This document shows, piece by piece, positions 5,840 through 13,729 of a stretch of DNA of 14,216 bases; within the stretch, counting starts at the first letter, position 1; each line of letters opens with the position of its first letter. A program made the position numbers and the translations under genes. Under the pieces are notes generated by a model, which was given only the letters and a program-made list of their open reading frames with translations, searched no databases and had not been told where the DNA came from. Source of the DNA: an uncultured Microbacteriaceae bacterium (lineage in GTDB: Bacteria; Actinomycetota; Actinomycetes; Actinomycetales; Microbacteriaceae); the NCBI GenBank assembly GCA_937896185.1, contig CALBMG010000095.1, positions 1 to 14,216 of the forward strand. The letters are read 5' to 3'.

Positions 5840-8058
5840 CCTCTGTCTCGCTGTCGCTGTCGGGGATGACCTGTGCCACGTGTGCAGGTCGCATCGAGAA
5901 ATCGTTGAACGCGGTCCCCGGGGCCCAGGCCACCGTGAACTTTGCCACCGAACGGGCCACTGTCTCCGTTGATGGCGTGGTGGATGCCACCCAGCTGGTT
6001 GCCGCTGTGGTCAAGGCCGGCTATGGCGCCACCGTGATCGATGACTCGTCGGTTCCAACGTCTGCCGCTGACGAGCCCGCGGCAGTCGAGGACTTGCGGG
6101 TGCTGCGCAACCGGGTGATTGCATCCGCCGTATTGGGCGTTCCTGTGATTCTGATTTCCATGATTCCCTCATGGCAGTTTGATGGGTGGCAGTGGGCGTT
6201 GTTGAACCTCACCACCCCGATTGCGACCTGGGCGGCATGGCCGTTCCACCGGGCGGCGTGGAACAATGCCCGCCACGGCGCAACCACCATGGACACGCTC
6301 GTATCTCTGGGGGTCGCGGTTGCCTATCTGTCGTCGCTGTTTGCACTGTTGTTCACCGGTGCGGGCCAGGCCGGAATGCACATGGATATGCCGTTGTTTG
6401 GTTCGCCGGGCGATGCGCACACTATTTATTTTGAATCCGCTGCCGCAGTGACACTGTTTTTGCTGGCTGGCCGGTACTTGGAGATGGTCTCGAAGCGTGA
6501 CGCTCGACGAGCGTTGCGAGCACTGATGGCATTGGGTGCAAAGGATGTCATCTTGCTGATGGGGGACCGCGAGGTGACGGTTCCTGTCGAGGCGTTGTCC
6601 GTGGGCGACCGTTTTGTTGTTCTGCCGGGTTCGATCATTGCGGCAGACGGTGTTGTCGTGTCTGGTTTAAGTTCGGTGGACGCCAGCATGGTGACGGGCG
6701 AGAGCGTGCCCGTTGATGTGTCCCCGACGGACAGGGTTATTGGCGGAACTATCGTTGTCGGCGGCCGAATCGTTGTCGAGGCCACGGGGGTGGGTTCCGA
6801 ATCGCAGTTGGCGCGGATGACCCGGATGGTCGAGGACGCCCAGGCGGGCAAGGCGAGAGTGCAGCATTTGGCCGATCGTGTGTCGTCCGTTTTTGTTCCC
6901 GTGGTTATTGTCATTTCGGTTGTGGGGTTTGCGTCATGGTGGTGGGGCAGCGGTGATGTCACGGTGGCAATCCAAGTCGCGGTCGCCACCTTGGTCATTG
7001 CGTGTCCTTGTGCCTTGGGCCTCGCAACCCCGATGGCACTGCTCGTGGGGTCCGGCGTGGGCGCCAAATGGGGAATTCTGATCCGAGGAACCGATGCCCT
7101 GGAAAACACTCGCCGCATCGACACCGTAGTTCTCGATAAGACAGGCACTCTGACAACTGGCCGACTGTCGGTGACCCGGTTCGTTCCGGTGTCGGGGACA
7201 GAGATCGAGTTGTTGTCTGCCGCGACCAGCGTGGAGCGTGCCAGCGAACACCCGTTGGCTCACGCGATTGTTCGCGAAGCCAAGAACCGCGAATTGTCGG
7301 CGGATGTCGCGACCGACACGGTGCCGGCTGTTGCTCAGGGAATTTCCGGAACCGTCGCGGGACGCGTCGTTCGTGTGGGCAAACTTCAGTGGCTTATCGA
7401 ATCCGGTGTCGTCGTAAACTCCGAGGCGCACACCGTGTTCGACGAACTTATCGGGGACACCGCAACCGTTGTTGCCGTGTCGTCGGACACCGTGCTGGTG
7501 GGATTCATCGCGCTCGCGGATACGGTGAAACCCACGACGGTGCGCGCCATCGAGGAACTTCACGCCGCAGGCCTCACGCCGATTTTGCTCACGGGCGACA
7601 ACGCCGCCGTGGCCGAGGCGATTGCCCGCGAGGTGGGTATCTCGACGGTGTATTCGCAGGTCAGCCCGTCGGACAAACTCGCAGTCATCCGCGAACTGCA
7701 GTCACAGGGAAAAACCGTGGCCATGGTCGGCGATGGTGTCAACGATGCGGCGGCGCTCGCGGCATCGGATCTGGGCATCGCGATGGGTCACGGCACCGAT
7801 GTGGCACGTGAAGCCAGCGATATCACCGTGGTGTCGGGCGACCTGCGTCTGGTGGCTGCGGCCATTAGGTTGTCGCGTGCGACACTGGGCACCATCAAGG
7901 GGAACCTGGTGTGGGCGTTTGCCTATAACGCGGTCGCGATTCCGATTGCTCTGGCAGGCTTGTTGTCGCCGGTGATCGCCGGGTTGGCGATGGCATTTTC
8001 GTCGATTTTTGTGGTGCTCAATTCGGCGCGTCTGCGTGGATTCCGCCCCGGAATTTAG
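5836..8058 (+). CDS. copA: Cu+-exporting P-type ATPase CopA
   Basis: Inner-membrane pump expelling Cu(I) with ATP; 740 residues, normal for a one-HMA CopA. An N-terminal HMA domain has GMTCATC (10-16). Actuator TGES is at 287-290, the CPC metal site (IACPCALG) at 390-392 in helix 6, phosphorylated D434 in DKTGTLT, nucleotide-binding HP at 472-473, TGDN at 586-589 and GDGVNDAAAL at 632-641. Helix 7 carries YN (697-698) and helix 8 MAFSS (719-723). The combination CPC, YN and M..SS is the signature of the P1B-1 Cu+ subgroup rather than Zn/Cd (P1B-2). A Met/His-containing loop HMDM (182-185) lies between the third and fourth helices. Coupled to copZ by ATGA. The 3' end overlaps the convergent HAD gene by four bases. 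No copper regulator gene lies in the window. Confidence 0.96.
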   Translation: MTSVSLSLSGMTCATCAGRIEKSLNAVPGAQATVNFATERATVSVDGVVDATQLVAAVVKAGYGATVIDDSSVPTSAADEPAAVEDLRVLRNRVIASAVLGVPVILISMIPSWQFDGWQWALLNLTTPIATWAAWPFHRAAWNNARHGATTMDTLVSLGVAVAYLSSLFALLFTGAGQAGMHMDMPLFGSPGDAHTIYFESAAAVTLFLLAGRYLEMVSKRDARRALRALMALGAKDVILLMGDREVTVPVEALSVGDRFVVLPGSIIAADGVVVSGLSSVDASMVTGESVPVDVSPTDRVIGGTIVVGGRIVVEATGVGSESQLARMTRMVEDAQAGKARVQHLADRVSSVFVPVVIVISVVGFASWWWGSGDVTVAIQVAVATLVIACPCALGLATPMALLVGSGVGAKWGILIRGTDALENTRRIDTVVLDKTGTLTTGRLSVTRFVPVSGTEIELLSAATSVERASEHPLAHAIVREAKNRELSADVATDTVPAVAQGISGTVAGRVVRVGKLQWLIESGVVVNSEAHTVFDELIGDTATVVAVSSDTVLVGFIALADTVKPTTVRAIEELHAAGLTPILLTGDNAAVAEAIAREVGISTVYSQVSPSDKLAVIRELQSQGKTVAMVGDGVNDAAALAASDLGIAMGHGTDVAREASDITVVSGDLRLVAAAIRLSRATLGTIKGNLVWAFAYNAVAIPIALAGLLSPVIAGLAMAFSSIFVVLNSARLRGFRPGI
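8040..8054. terminator. Short perfect hairpin at the copA/HAD convergent stops
   Basis: ATTCCG (8040-8045), loop CCC, CGGAAT (8049-8054) form a perfect 6-bp stem that could be extended by two G-U pairs. Only three T follow on the plus strand and none on the minus strand, so it is a poor intrinsic terminator. It sits directly at the two overlapping stop codons, the only place a shared terminator could lie. It is within coding sequence, so chance is possible. Confidence 0.25.
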
Positions 8059-8708
8059 AAACCCAGAACCCGCATCAGTTCGGCCGGTGTTTCGGCGAAA
8101 TGTGTGGCGGCCTGGCGTTCGGATTCGTCGCCGTAACCCCAGCCGACGAGCACGGACTCGATTCCGTTGGCTGCGGCACCGTCGACGTCGTGGATTCGGT
8201 CCCCCACCAGAATGACCGACGACACATCGTGCCCCGCCTCGGATAACAGGCCCAGGCTATAGGCCACCACATCGGTTTTTGAGCTGCGTCGCTGGTCGTC
8301 GCTGGCGGTACCCCACGCATCGAAATATCGCCGAAGCTCGAATTTTTCGGCGACAAGGTTGATGCCGGACAGCCCCTTGGACGAGGCCAACCCCAACGGC
8401 ACCCCGGCGGAGTGCAACGCCGTCAGACAGTCGCGGACCCCGGGGAAGACGTCGGCGACATAGACCCCGCGGGTCAGGTAGTCCTCGCGATAGATGTCGA
8501 CCGCCAGGCGACCCTCGGCCTCGTCGCACTGCAAGATTTCCTGGAACGTGTCCAGCAACGGCGGACCCAAATAGGCGCGCAGTTGTTCGTCAGTGGGTGA
8601 TTCCACACCCAGCCGGTCAAACGCATAGCGGAAGGATTCGAAGATTCCGGGGGCGGAATCGATGATGGTTCCGTCCATGTCCCACAGGATCGCCGTGTAC
8701 GTCGTCAT
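8055..8708 (-). CDS. HAD-superfamily hydrolase, phosphoglycolate-phosphatase-like
   Basis: Haloacid-dehalogenase phosphatase of 217 residues. Motif I is DMDGTIID, with nucleophile D10 and acid/base D12. An alpha-helical cap (about 16-85) follows, then motif II S110 in LASSK, motif III K144 in SSKTD, and motif IV GDRIHD with D170 and D174. The layout matches the Gph/PGMB-like group with a helical C1 cap; the substrate (phosphoglycolate, a nucleotide or a sugar phosphate) cannot be read from sequence. ATG 8708 is chosen although the frame stays open far upstream, because the HAD fold begins exactly here and the upstream part overlaps nucS as Arg-rich shadow sequence. Only two bases separate it from the nucS stop, so it is the last gene of the SDR-nucS-HAD operon. 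Its stop overlaps the copA stop by four bases. Confidence 0.9.
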   Translation of the reverse strand: MTTYTAILWDMDGTIIDSAPGIFESFRYAFDRLGVESPTDEQLRAYLGPPLLDTFQEILQCDEAEGRLAVDIYREDYLTRGVYVADVFPGVRDCLTALHSAGVPLGLASSKGLSGINLVAEKFELRRYFDAWGTASDDQRRSSKTDVVAYSLGLLSEAGHDVSSVILVGDRIHDVDGAAANGIESVLVGWGYGDESERQAATHFAETPAELMRVLGF

Positions 8709-8710
8709 CG

Positions 8711-9406
8711 TCAGAACAACCGGTTGTGGGAATCGTCCATGCCCCGCATTGCGTCGTAGTCCAGTACGACACAGCGAATTCCGCGGTCCTCGGCGAGCAC
8801 ACGGGCTTGGGGTTTGATTTCTTGGGCGGCAAAAATTCCGGCGACAGGCGCCAAGAGCGGATCGCGGTTCATGAGTTCCAGATAGCGGGTCAGTTGTTCG
8901 ACTCCGTCGATGTCGCCACGTCGTTTGAGTTCCACGGCAACGTGTGCGCCGGTCTCGTCGCGCGCCAAAATGTCGACCGGCCCGATTGCGGTCATATATT
9001 CGCGACGAACCGTTTCGTACCCGTCGCCGAGGATTTCGATATTCGCGGCCAGCAATTCTTGTAAATCGGCTTCGACGCCATCCTTGATGAGCCCGGGGTC
9101 GACACCCAAGTCGTGCGAGGAATCGTGGTGGATTTCGTGAATCGACACGATGAGCATGTCGGCCGTTTTGACCTGGTTCACGCGCCAGAGTTCCGTCACA
9201 CCGGCTTCGGCTTGTTCGGCGTCGGGTTCCATCACGGTGATGGTGCACGGCGGGCTCATCCAGTTCAGTGGTTTGTATGAACCGCCGTCGGAATGTACGA
9301 GCAGGCTGCCGTCGCTTTTCAGCATTAACACACGGGTGGCGCGGGGCAGGTGGGCACTCAGCCGCCCGGCATAGTCGACGGTGCAGTCGGCGACGACGAG
9401 TCTCAT
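8711..9406 (-). CDS. nucS: Mismatch-specific endonuclease NucS/EndoMS
   Basis: Endonuclease that cuts both strands at mismatches, providing mismatch repair in Actinobacteria that lack MutS/MutL. 231 residues, full family length. An N-terminal dimerising, DNA-binding domain (about 1-120) includes CTVDY (8-12), [10 protein letters not shown] (44-53) and [13 protein letters not shown] (94-106). The C-terminal RecB-like nuclease carries D145 (GPVD), E159 and K161 (VELKRRG), plus Q171 and Y175 (QLTRY). The C-terminal RLF (229-231) is the beta-clamp binding tail. It closely resembles mycobacterial NucS as I remember it. ATG 9406 overlaps the stop of the upstream SDR (ATGA). Co-transcription with an SDR and a phosphatase has no evident link to repair and may only reflect compaction. 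Confidence 0.97.
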   Translation of the reverse strand: MRLVVADCTVDYAGRLSAHLPRATRVLMLKSDGSLLVHSDGGSYKPLNWMSPPCTITVMEPDAEQAEAGVTELWRVNQVKTADMLIVSIHEIHHDSSHDLGVDPGLIKDGVEADLQELLAANIEILGDGYETVRREYMTAIGPVDILARDETGAHVAVELKRRGDIDGVEQLTRYLELMNRDPLLAPVAGIFAAQEIKPQARVLAEDRGIRCVVLDYDAMRGMDDSHNRLF

Positions 9407-10209
9407 GCGTCACCCCGTGCGAAGCGTCGTTCTTCGGCAATAGCGTTTCCGCCGTCAACGACGATCAGTTGTCCCGTGATGTACGAGGCGCCGGGAGATG
9501 CGAGGAAGGCCATCGCGGTGGCGACCTCGTGGGCTGATCCGCTTCGTCCGACGGGAACGAGGGTGCCTTCAATCTTTTCCGAATCCAACTGCGATCCGGT
9601 GGCGATCCAGCCTGGTGCTACAGCGTTGACGGTCACGCCCTGTGAAGCAGTGTCGACGGCGAGTGCTCGGGTGAGTCCGATGAGTCCGGCCTTTGCTGCG
9701 GCATAGGCGATGTCATCTCGGGCGGCGCCGACCCCACCGGTGGTAGACGATGTGACAACCACACGACCCCATCCGCGTTCCACCATTGTGGGCACAAGTG
9801 CGCGGGTCAGATAGAAGACCGACGACAGGTTCGCGTCGATGGTGTTCTGCCAGTCCGTCGCGGGCATCGCCAGGTCTCCGCGCGCCCATTCGTCGCCGAC
9901 CGCAATCATCCCGGCGTTGTTGATGAGAATGTCGGGCAGCATGTTCATCTCGGTCAACCGGGTGACGAGTTGTGCGGCGAGTTCCGCGCTTTCCAGTCGC
10001 GCCACAACACCGTGGGCGTCGATTCCGGCACCTCGCAGTTCGGAAACACGGGCGTCAATTCGATCGGATGTGGCGGTCATCACCACACGAGCGCCCAGCT
10101 CGCCCAGCAGTTTTGCGGTGGCAAAACCGATGCCGGACTCACTTCCGCAGCCGGTGATGAGTGCCGTTCGGCCGGTCAGAGCGAATTCGCGGGGAAGCAT
10201 CATGGTCAC
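9403..10209 (-). CDS. FabG-like short-chain dehydrogenase/reductase
   Basis: Rossmann-fold oxidoreductase, 268 residues from GTG 10209. Cofactor motif [10 protein letters not shown] (19-28) is longer than the usual TGxxxGIG, an arrangement seen in the 3-oxoacyl-ACP-reductase-like group. NNAG lies at 98-100, the active-site serine is S154/S155, and Y169/K173 sit in YAAAK. VNAVAPG (194-200) and [10 protein letters not shown] (245-254) are standard FabG-type C-terminal motifs. The substrate is unknown; the usual FabG operon partners (acpP, fabD, fabF) are absent. Start choice: TACGAT ends exactly six bases before GTG 10209, predicting a leaderless message from that GTG; ATGs at 10203 and 10200 are alternatives, and 10242 lies upstream of the predicted promoter. 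First gene of the SDR-nucS-HAD operon, overlapping nucS by four bases. Confidence 0.88.
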   Translation of the reverse strand: MTMMLPREFALTGRTALITGCGSESGIGFATAKLLGELGARVVMTATSDRIDARVSELRGAGIDAHGVVARLESAELAAQLVTRLTEMNMLPDILINNAGMIAVGDEWARGDLAMPATDWQNTIDANLSSVFYLTRALVPTMVERGWGRVVVTSSTTGGVGAARDDIAYAAAKAGLIGLTRALAVDTASQGVTVNAVAPGWIATGSQLDSEKIEGTLVPVGRSGSAHEVATAMAFLASPGASYITGQLIVVDGGNAIAEERRFARGDA

Positions 10210-10215
10210 GGTTCC

Positions 10216-10221
10216 ATCGTA
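10216..10221 (-). promoter_or_regulatory. -10 element for a leaderless SDR-nucS-HAD message
   Basis: Minus-strand TACGAT (TANNNT) is followed by six bases (GGAACC) and then GTG 10209, so the expected +1 is the G of the start codon. No clear -35 is visible. The element supports the GTG start over the ATGs just inside the gene. Confidence 0.6.
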
Positions 10222-10262
10222 GGCGAGTGGTAACAAACGCACGGCAGGCGCAGAAACGGTAC

Positions 10263-10268
10263 TAATGT
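10263..10268 (+). promoter_or_regulatory. -10 element for a leaderless ktrB/trkH message
   Basis: TAATGT (TANNNT) is followed by six bases (AGGCAC) and then GTG 10275, so the expected +1 is the first base of the start codon. There is no ribosome site upstream, as expected for a leaderless gene. Such a start leaves no room for a 5' riboswitch. Confidence 0.65.
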
Positions 10269-10274
10269 AGGCAC

Positions 10275-11645
10275 GTGAAGTTGGGAACCCTCCTTGCAGA
10301 ACGTGCCCGTAAACGGTTTGCGTTCCACCCCACCCAGGTGGTGTTATTCGGGTACCTTGCGCTGATTCTGGCGGGTGCCGCCCTGCTCGATACCCCGATG
10401 GCTGCTGCGGGTGGAAAATCTATTGGTTTTCTCAACGCTTTGTTCACCGCCACCAGCGCCGTCTGTGTGACGGGACTCACCGTAGTCGACACTGCGACGG
10501 CGTTCACCGATTTCGGTCGTGCGGTCATTCTGACCCTCATCCAACTGGGTGGTTTGGGAATCATGGCTGTTGCAGGCCTCGTGGGTCTCACCATTTTCCG
10601 CCGACTGTCCAAGCGCTCGTCGTCGCTGATTTCGACAGAGTTCCGCGCCACGGTCGATGGCAAGGGTTCGATTCGCGACATGGTGGGACGCATCGCGCTC
10701 GTCGTGTTTGCCATCGAGGGCCTCGGTGCACTGATTCTGATGTTTTGGTTCGGCACCCACTATCAAATGTCGATCGGCGAATCGGTGTGGAGCGGTGTCT
10801 TCCATGCAGTCTCGGCGTTCAACAACGCGGGCTTCTCGTTGTACACCGACAACTTGATGGGGTTCGTGTCCGATCCCGTCGTTAACCTCACCATCGCGGG
10901 ACTCATCATCGTCGGTGGTTTGGGATTTCCCGTGCTCATTGAACTTCGCCGGGTGGGCTTCAAACCACTGAAGTGGAGCATGCACTTCAAAATTGTGATG
11001 GTCATGACCGCACTGTTGCTCGTCGGGGGAACCGTATACATTGCCGTCCTCGAATGGAACAACCCGGGAACATTGGGAATGTTGCAGCCTGCGGACCGGG
11101 TGCTTGCCGCATTCTTCCAATCGGTACAAACCCGTACTGCGGGGTTCAACTCCATCGATATTTCCGCCATGCACACCGAGACCTGGTTCGGGATGGACAT
11201 CCTGATGTTCATCGGTGCGGGTCCCGCCGGTACTGCCGGTGGTATCAAGGTCACCACCTTTGCCGTCCTGTTGTTTATTGTGATCACCGAGCTGCGTGGC
11301 GATGCGGCGGTCAACATTTTCGGAAAGCGCCTGTCGCGTGCCGTGCACCGTCAGGCCATCACCATCGCGCTGCTGGCGGTGGGTGTGGTCATGGCCTCGA
11401 CCGTATTTATGCAGCTCGTCACCGACATCGACCTGGACCGTATTTTCTTCGAAGTCCTCAGCGCTTTCGCCACGGTGGGTCTGTCGACGGGTATCACGGC
11501 GACGCTGCCCCCTGCCGCACTCCTCAACCTCATCGCCCTGATGATTATCGGCCGCATCGGTACGCTGACACTGGGTTCCGCACTGATTTTGAAGCACCGT
11601 GTACTTCTGTACGAACTCCCGAAAGAGAGGCCCCTCATTGGCTAG
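10275..11645 (+). CDS. ktrB: Potassium uptake channel subunit, TrkH/KtrB family
   Basis: Membrane subunit of a K+ (or Na+-coupled K+) uptake system; 456 residues, nearer KtrB than the longer TrkH. Four MPM repeats are visible through their pore loops with selectivity-filter glycines: TSAVCVTGLT (60-69), FNNAGFS (182-188), QTRTAGFNS (285-293) and FATVGLSTGI (398-407). GAGPAGTAGG (314-323), a Gly/Ala-rich break in the third repeat, corresponds to the intramembrane gating loop of KtrB. About eight transmembrane helices surround these. The GTG 10275 start has no ribosome site but is placed exactly at the predicted transcription start. The regulatory RCK subunit follows and overlaps the end of this gene, giving a complete two-component transporter. 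Named KtrB by length and pairing; trkH would be an equally common label. Confidence 0.93.
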   Translation: MKLGTLLAERARKRFAFHPTQVVLFGYLALILAGAALLDTPMAAAGGKSIGFLNALFTATSAVCVTGLTVVDTATAFTDFGRAVILTLIQLGGLGIMAVAGLVGLTIFRRLSKRSSSLISTEFRATVDGKGSIRDMVGRIALVVFAIEGLGALILMFWFGTHYQMSIGESVWSGVFHAVSAFNNAGFSLYTDNLMGFVSDPVVNLTIAGLIIVGGLGFPVLIELRRVGFKPLKWSMHFKIVMVMTALLLVGGTVYIAVLEWNNPGTLGMLQPADRVLAAFFQSVQTRTAGFNSIDISAMHTETWFGMDILMFIGAGPAGTAGGIKVTTFAVLLFIVITELRGDAAVNIFGKRLSRAVHRQAITIALLAVGVVMASTVFMQLVTDIDLDRIFFEVLSAFATVGLSTGITATLPPAALLNLIALMIIGRIGTLTLGSALILKHRVLLYELPKERPLIG

Positions 11646-12327
11646 GAAAATGTTTGGTCACGTAGACACCAGCCGCAAGGCCGTCAACAGCGTTGCTGTG
11701 TTCGGTCTGGGCCGTTTCGGTGCGTCGCTCGCGCTGGAACTCATGGCAAACGGCGTCGAGGTTCTGGGAATCGACACCGACGAAGACTTGGTGCAGTCAT
11801 TTAATGGTCTGCTCACCCAGGTTGTGCGCGTCGACCCCGGTGTGACCGAGGCACTCGAACAGTTGAAGGTCGCCGAATACGACGTCTGTGTTGTGGCTAT
11901 CGGTGGCGACATCCTCGCGGGAATTCTCACCGCCTCGTACCTGAAGAACGTCGGCGCGAAGGAAATTTGGGCCAAGGCCGTTTCCGACCAGCACGGTCAG
12001 ATCCTGCAACAGGTGGGCGTTGACCGCATCGTGTTCCCCGAAAAGGACATGGGCAAGCGCGTCGCACACATCGTCAAGGGCGCCGCCGACTTCATCGAAA
12101 TCGACAGCGACTATGCAATCGTCAAGTCGACGCCGAACCAGCACATCATCGGTGTCCGCCTGGGTGACACCGATCTGCGCAAGCGTTTCGGTGTGACCAT
12201 CATGGCCGTCAAGCAGGGTGACCAGCCGTGGGTGAACGCTGACAACAACACTGTGCTGAAGGAATCCGACCACATTCTGGTGGCGGGTCCCACGAAGCTT
12301 GCCGAGGAATTCGCTCTGCGCAAATAG
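11638..12327 (+). CDS. ktrA: RCK-domain regulatory subunit of potassium uptake, KtrA/TrkA family
   Basis: Cytosolic gating ring subunit binding nucleotide (ATP/ADP or NAD) and controlling the channel subunit. The Rossmann-type RCK_N domain (about 18-140) has GLGRFG at 23-28 and acidic D46/D48 after strand 2. The C-terminal RCK_C domain (about 150-225) includes HIIGVRLGDTDLRKRFGV and a closing SDHILVAGP. KtrA RCK_C domains of this type bind c-di-AMP in several bacteria; not shown here. I start at TTG 11638, seven bases after GAGAGG, giving 229 residues and an 8-base overlap with ktrB that implies coupling. ATG 11650, with a very close AGGA, would give 225 residues. The frame is open back to 11599, but that part is inside ktrB. 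An intrinsic terminator is not visible in the 51 bases that follow. Confidence 0.93.
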   Translation: MARKMFGHVDTSRKAVNSVAVFGLGRFGASLALELMANGVEVLGIDTDEDLVQSFNGLLTQVVRVDPGVTEALEQLKVAEYDVCVVAIGGDILAGILTASYLKNVGAKEIWAKAVSDQHGQILQQVGVDRIVFPEKDMGKRVAHIVKGAADFIEIDSDYAIVKSTPNQHIIGVRLGDTDLRKRFGVTIMAVKQGDQPWVNADNNTVLKESDHILVAGPTKLAEEFALRK

Positions 12328-12378
12328 AGCCAGGTTCGTCCCTCGCACCGGCGCGATGCGGTTTGCCGTCCCGTCGGG

Positions 12379-13698
12379 TCAGCGACCGAACACCATCCAC
12401 CGGTTTCCGCGCGCCCTGATTCCCAAAGTTAGCGCCCGCGATCCCAAATACAGGTACGACCACACCATCTGCAGGGCCACAATTCCCCAGATGCCGTGAC
12501 CCATCGCCCCCACAATCACAAACCCTGGGGCGGCCATCGCCAGATTCAGCGCGCCCGTGGCGGCGAGATATTTTCCGTCTCCGGCACCAATCAGAATCCC
12601 ATCGAGTGCGAACACGAACCCTGCCATCGGCAGGCTCGTAGCGACTACGACCAATCCCGCGGTGATCAGGTCGGCCACCGTCTGGTCCCTGGTGAATGCC
12701 CACGGGATCAGCCACGCTGAGGCGGCGAGCAGTGCGCCCAGAGCCGCACCAGAACCGATGGCGAACACCACGATGATTCGGGCGACGCGTCGGACCCGGG
12801 CGCCATCCCCGGCACCGAGACTTTCGCCGACCAGGGTCTGTGCGGGAACTTCCAGCGCATCGAGGACGAGGGCGATGAAGCCCAGGATGGTCGACACGAT
12901 GTGCACAGCTGCGATAACCTCGCTGCCCATGTTTGCCGCGACGGCAACAAACCAGACAATCGAAATTCGCAGGCTCAGGGTGCGCAGCAACAGCCAACTT
13001 CCGGACAATGCCACCGCCTGCAGTCCGATGATTCCCGGCGCGAAGGGTGCACCCGATTGACGCACACGAATCACGACCGGGATTAGCAGCGCGATCGTCA
13101 TCACATACTGAGCGATGACGGTGCCGATGGCGCTGCCCGCGAGCCCCAACCCCGCGCCAAAAATCAGCACCGCGTTCAGAGCTGCGTTCAGCACAAATCC
13201 GGCAACTGCCACCCGCAACGGTGTGCGCGCATCGCCAAATCCCCGCAGGAATCCGGTGGCGGCGAGACCCACAAGGGCGGCAGGAATTCCGACCGCAGAG
13301 ATGGTCACGAACTCGATGGCTCCGGCGGTGACACGGGGTTCGGCGCCAAACTGACCCATCAGCCATGGCGCTGACCACCACAGTGCCGCACCCAAAACTA
13401 GACCCAATATCGCGGCAATCCACAAACCCTGCACCCCGGCGATGTTCGCCCCACGAACGTCACCCGCGCCTCGTGCTCTGGCCACCATGGGAGTCGTTGC
13501 ATAGGTCAGAAAAATCACAAGCCCGACCGCGGTCTGCACCACAGTGCCGGCAATCCCGAGGCTCGCGAGCGGTTCGGTGCCCAGCGAACCCACCATCACC
13601 GAATCCGTCAGCAAGAAAATGGGTTGCGCCACCATCGCGCCCAACGACGGAATTGCGAGGGCCAAGATTTCGCGTGAGACGCTGCGGCGGGACGACAT
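12379..13698 (-). CDS. MATE-family multidrug efflux transporter (DinF-like)
   Basis: Cation-antiporting exporter of the inner membrane; 439 residues, with about 12 hydrophobic segments in two related halves. The N-terminal half begins ALAIPSLGAMVAQPIF and TDSVMVGSLGTEPLASLGIA, the usual helix 1-2 pattern of MATE proteins with an acidic D32 in helix 1. ATTPMVARARGAGD, RGFGDARTPL and LNAALNAVLIFG fit helices 2-5, and the second half has a matching VGESLGAGDGARVRR (loop after helix 8) and GILIGAGDGKYL. It belongs near the DinF/NorM-type branch common in Actinobacteria; the exported compound is unknown. ATG 13698 lies six bases behind TAGCGT, so the message is predicted leaderless. It converges with ktrA across a 51-base gap without a clear hairpin and diverges from the M13 peptidase. 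Confidence 0.93.
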   Translation of the reverse strand: MSSRRSVSREILALAIPSLGAMVAQPIFLLTDSVMVGSLGTEPLASLGIAGTVVQTAVGLVIFLTYATTPMVARARGAGDVRGANIAGVQGLWIAAILGLVLGAALWWSAPWLMGQFGAEPRVTAGAIEFVTISAVGIPAALVGLAATGFLRGFGDARTPLRVAVAGFVLNAALNAVLIFGAGLGLAGSAIGTVIAQYVMTIALLIPVVIRVRQSGAPFAPGIIGLQAVALSGSWLLLRTLSLRISIVWFVAVAANMGSEVIAAVHIVSTILGFIALVLDALEVPAQTLVGESLGAGDGARVRRVARIIVVFAIGSGAALGALLAASAWLIPWAFTRDQTVADLITAGLVVVATSLPMAGFVFALDGILIGAGDGKYLAATGALNLAMAAPGFVIVGAMGHGIWGIVALQMVWSYLYLGSRALTLGIRARGNRWMVFGR

Positions 13699-13704
13699 TC
13701 GCCC

Positions 13705-13710
13705 ACGCTA
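13705..13710 (-). promoter_or_regulatory. -10 element for the leaderless MATE transporter message
   Basis: Minus-strand TAGCGT (TANNNT), then six bases (GGGCGA), then ATG 13698. The expected +1 is the A of the start codon. A -35 at normal spacing would fall at about 13728-13733, on top of the start codon of the opposing peptidase gene; no good match is seen there. Confidence 0.6.
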
Positions 13711-13717
13711 GCAGGGC

Positions 13718-13723
13718 TAAAGT
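13718..13723 (+). promoter_or_regulatory. -10 element for the leaderless M13 peptidase message
   Basis: TAAAGT (TANNNT), then six bases (CGAAGG), then ATG 13730, so the expected +1 is the A of the start codon. The AAGG between hexamer and ATG could look like a ribosome site but is too close and would not be transcribed. The -35 position (about 13695-13700) overlaps the MATE start codon. Confidence 0.6.
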
Positions 13724-13729
13724 CGAAGG

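Noticed and set aside
8055..9458. A 467-codon open frame covering the HAD gene and all of nucS
   Set aside because: The first 250 codons are Arg/His-rich shadow sequence of nucS; a recognisable HAD fold begins exactly at ATG 8708, and nucS is a full-length, well-matched family member.
10344..11597. A 417-codon frame antisense to the potassium channel gene
   Set aside because: Composition (Gln, Arg, His, Asp rich) is typical of antisense reading of membrane-protein codons; the plus strand has all four pore loops.
12328..12378. Bidirectional terminator between ktrA and MATE
   Set aside because: Only 4-bp stems can be drawn (for example CGCA/TGCG) and there is no T-run on either strand.
12209..13423. 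A 404-codon minus-strand frame overlapping ktrA and MATE
   Set aside because: Cys/Arg/Gly-rich alternative frame of the MATE gene without any domain pattern.
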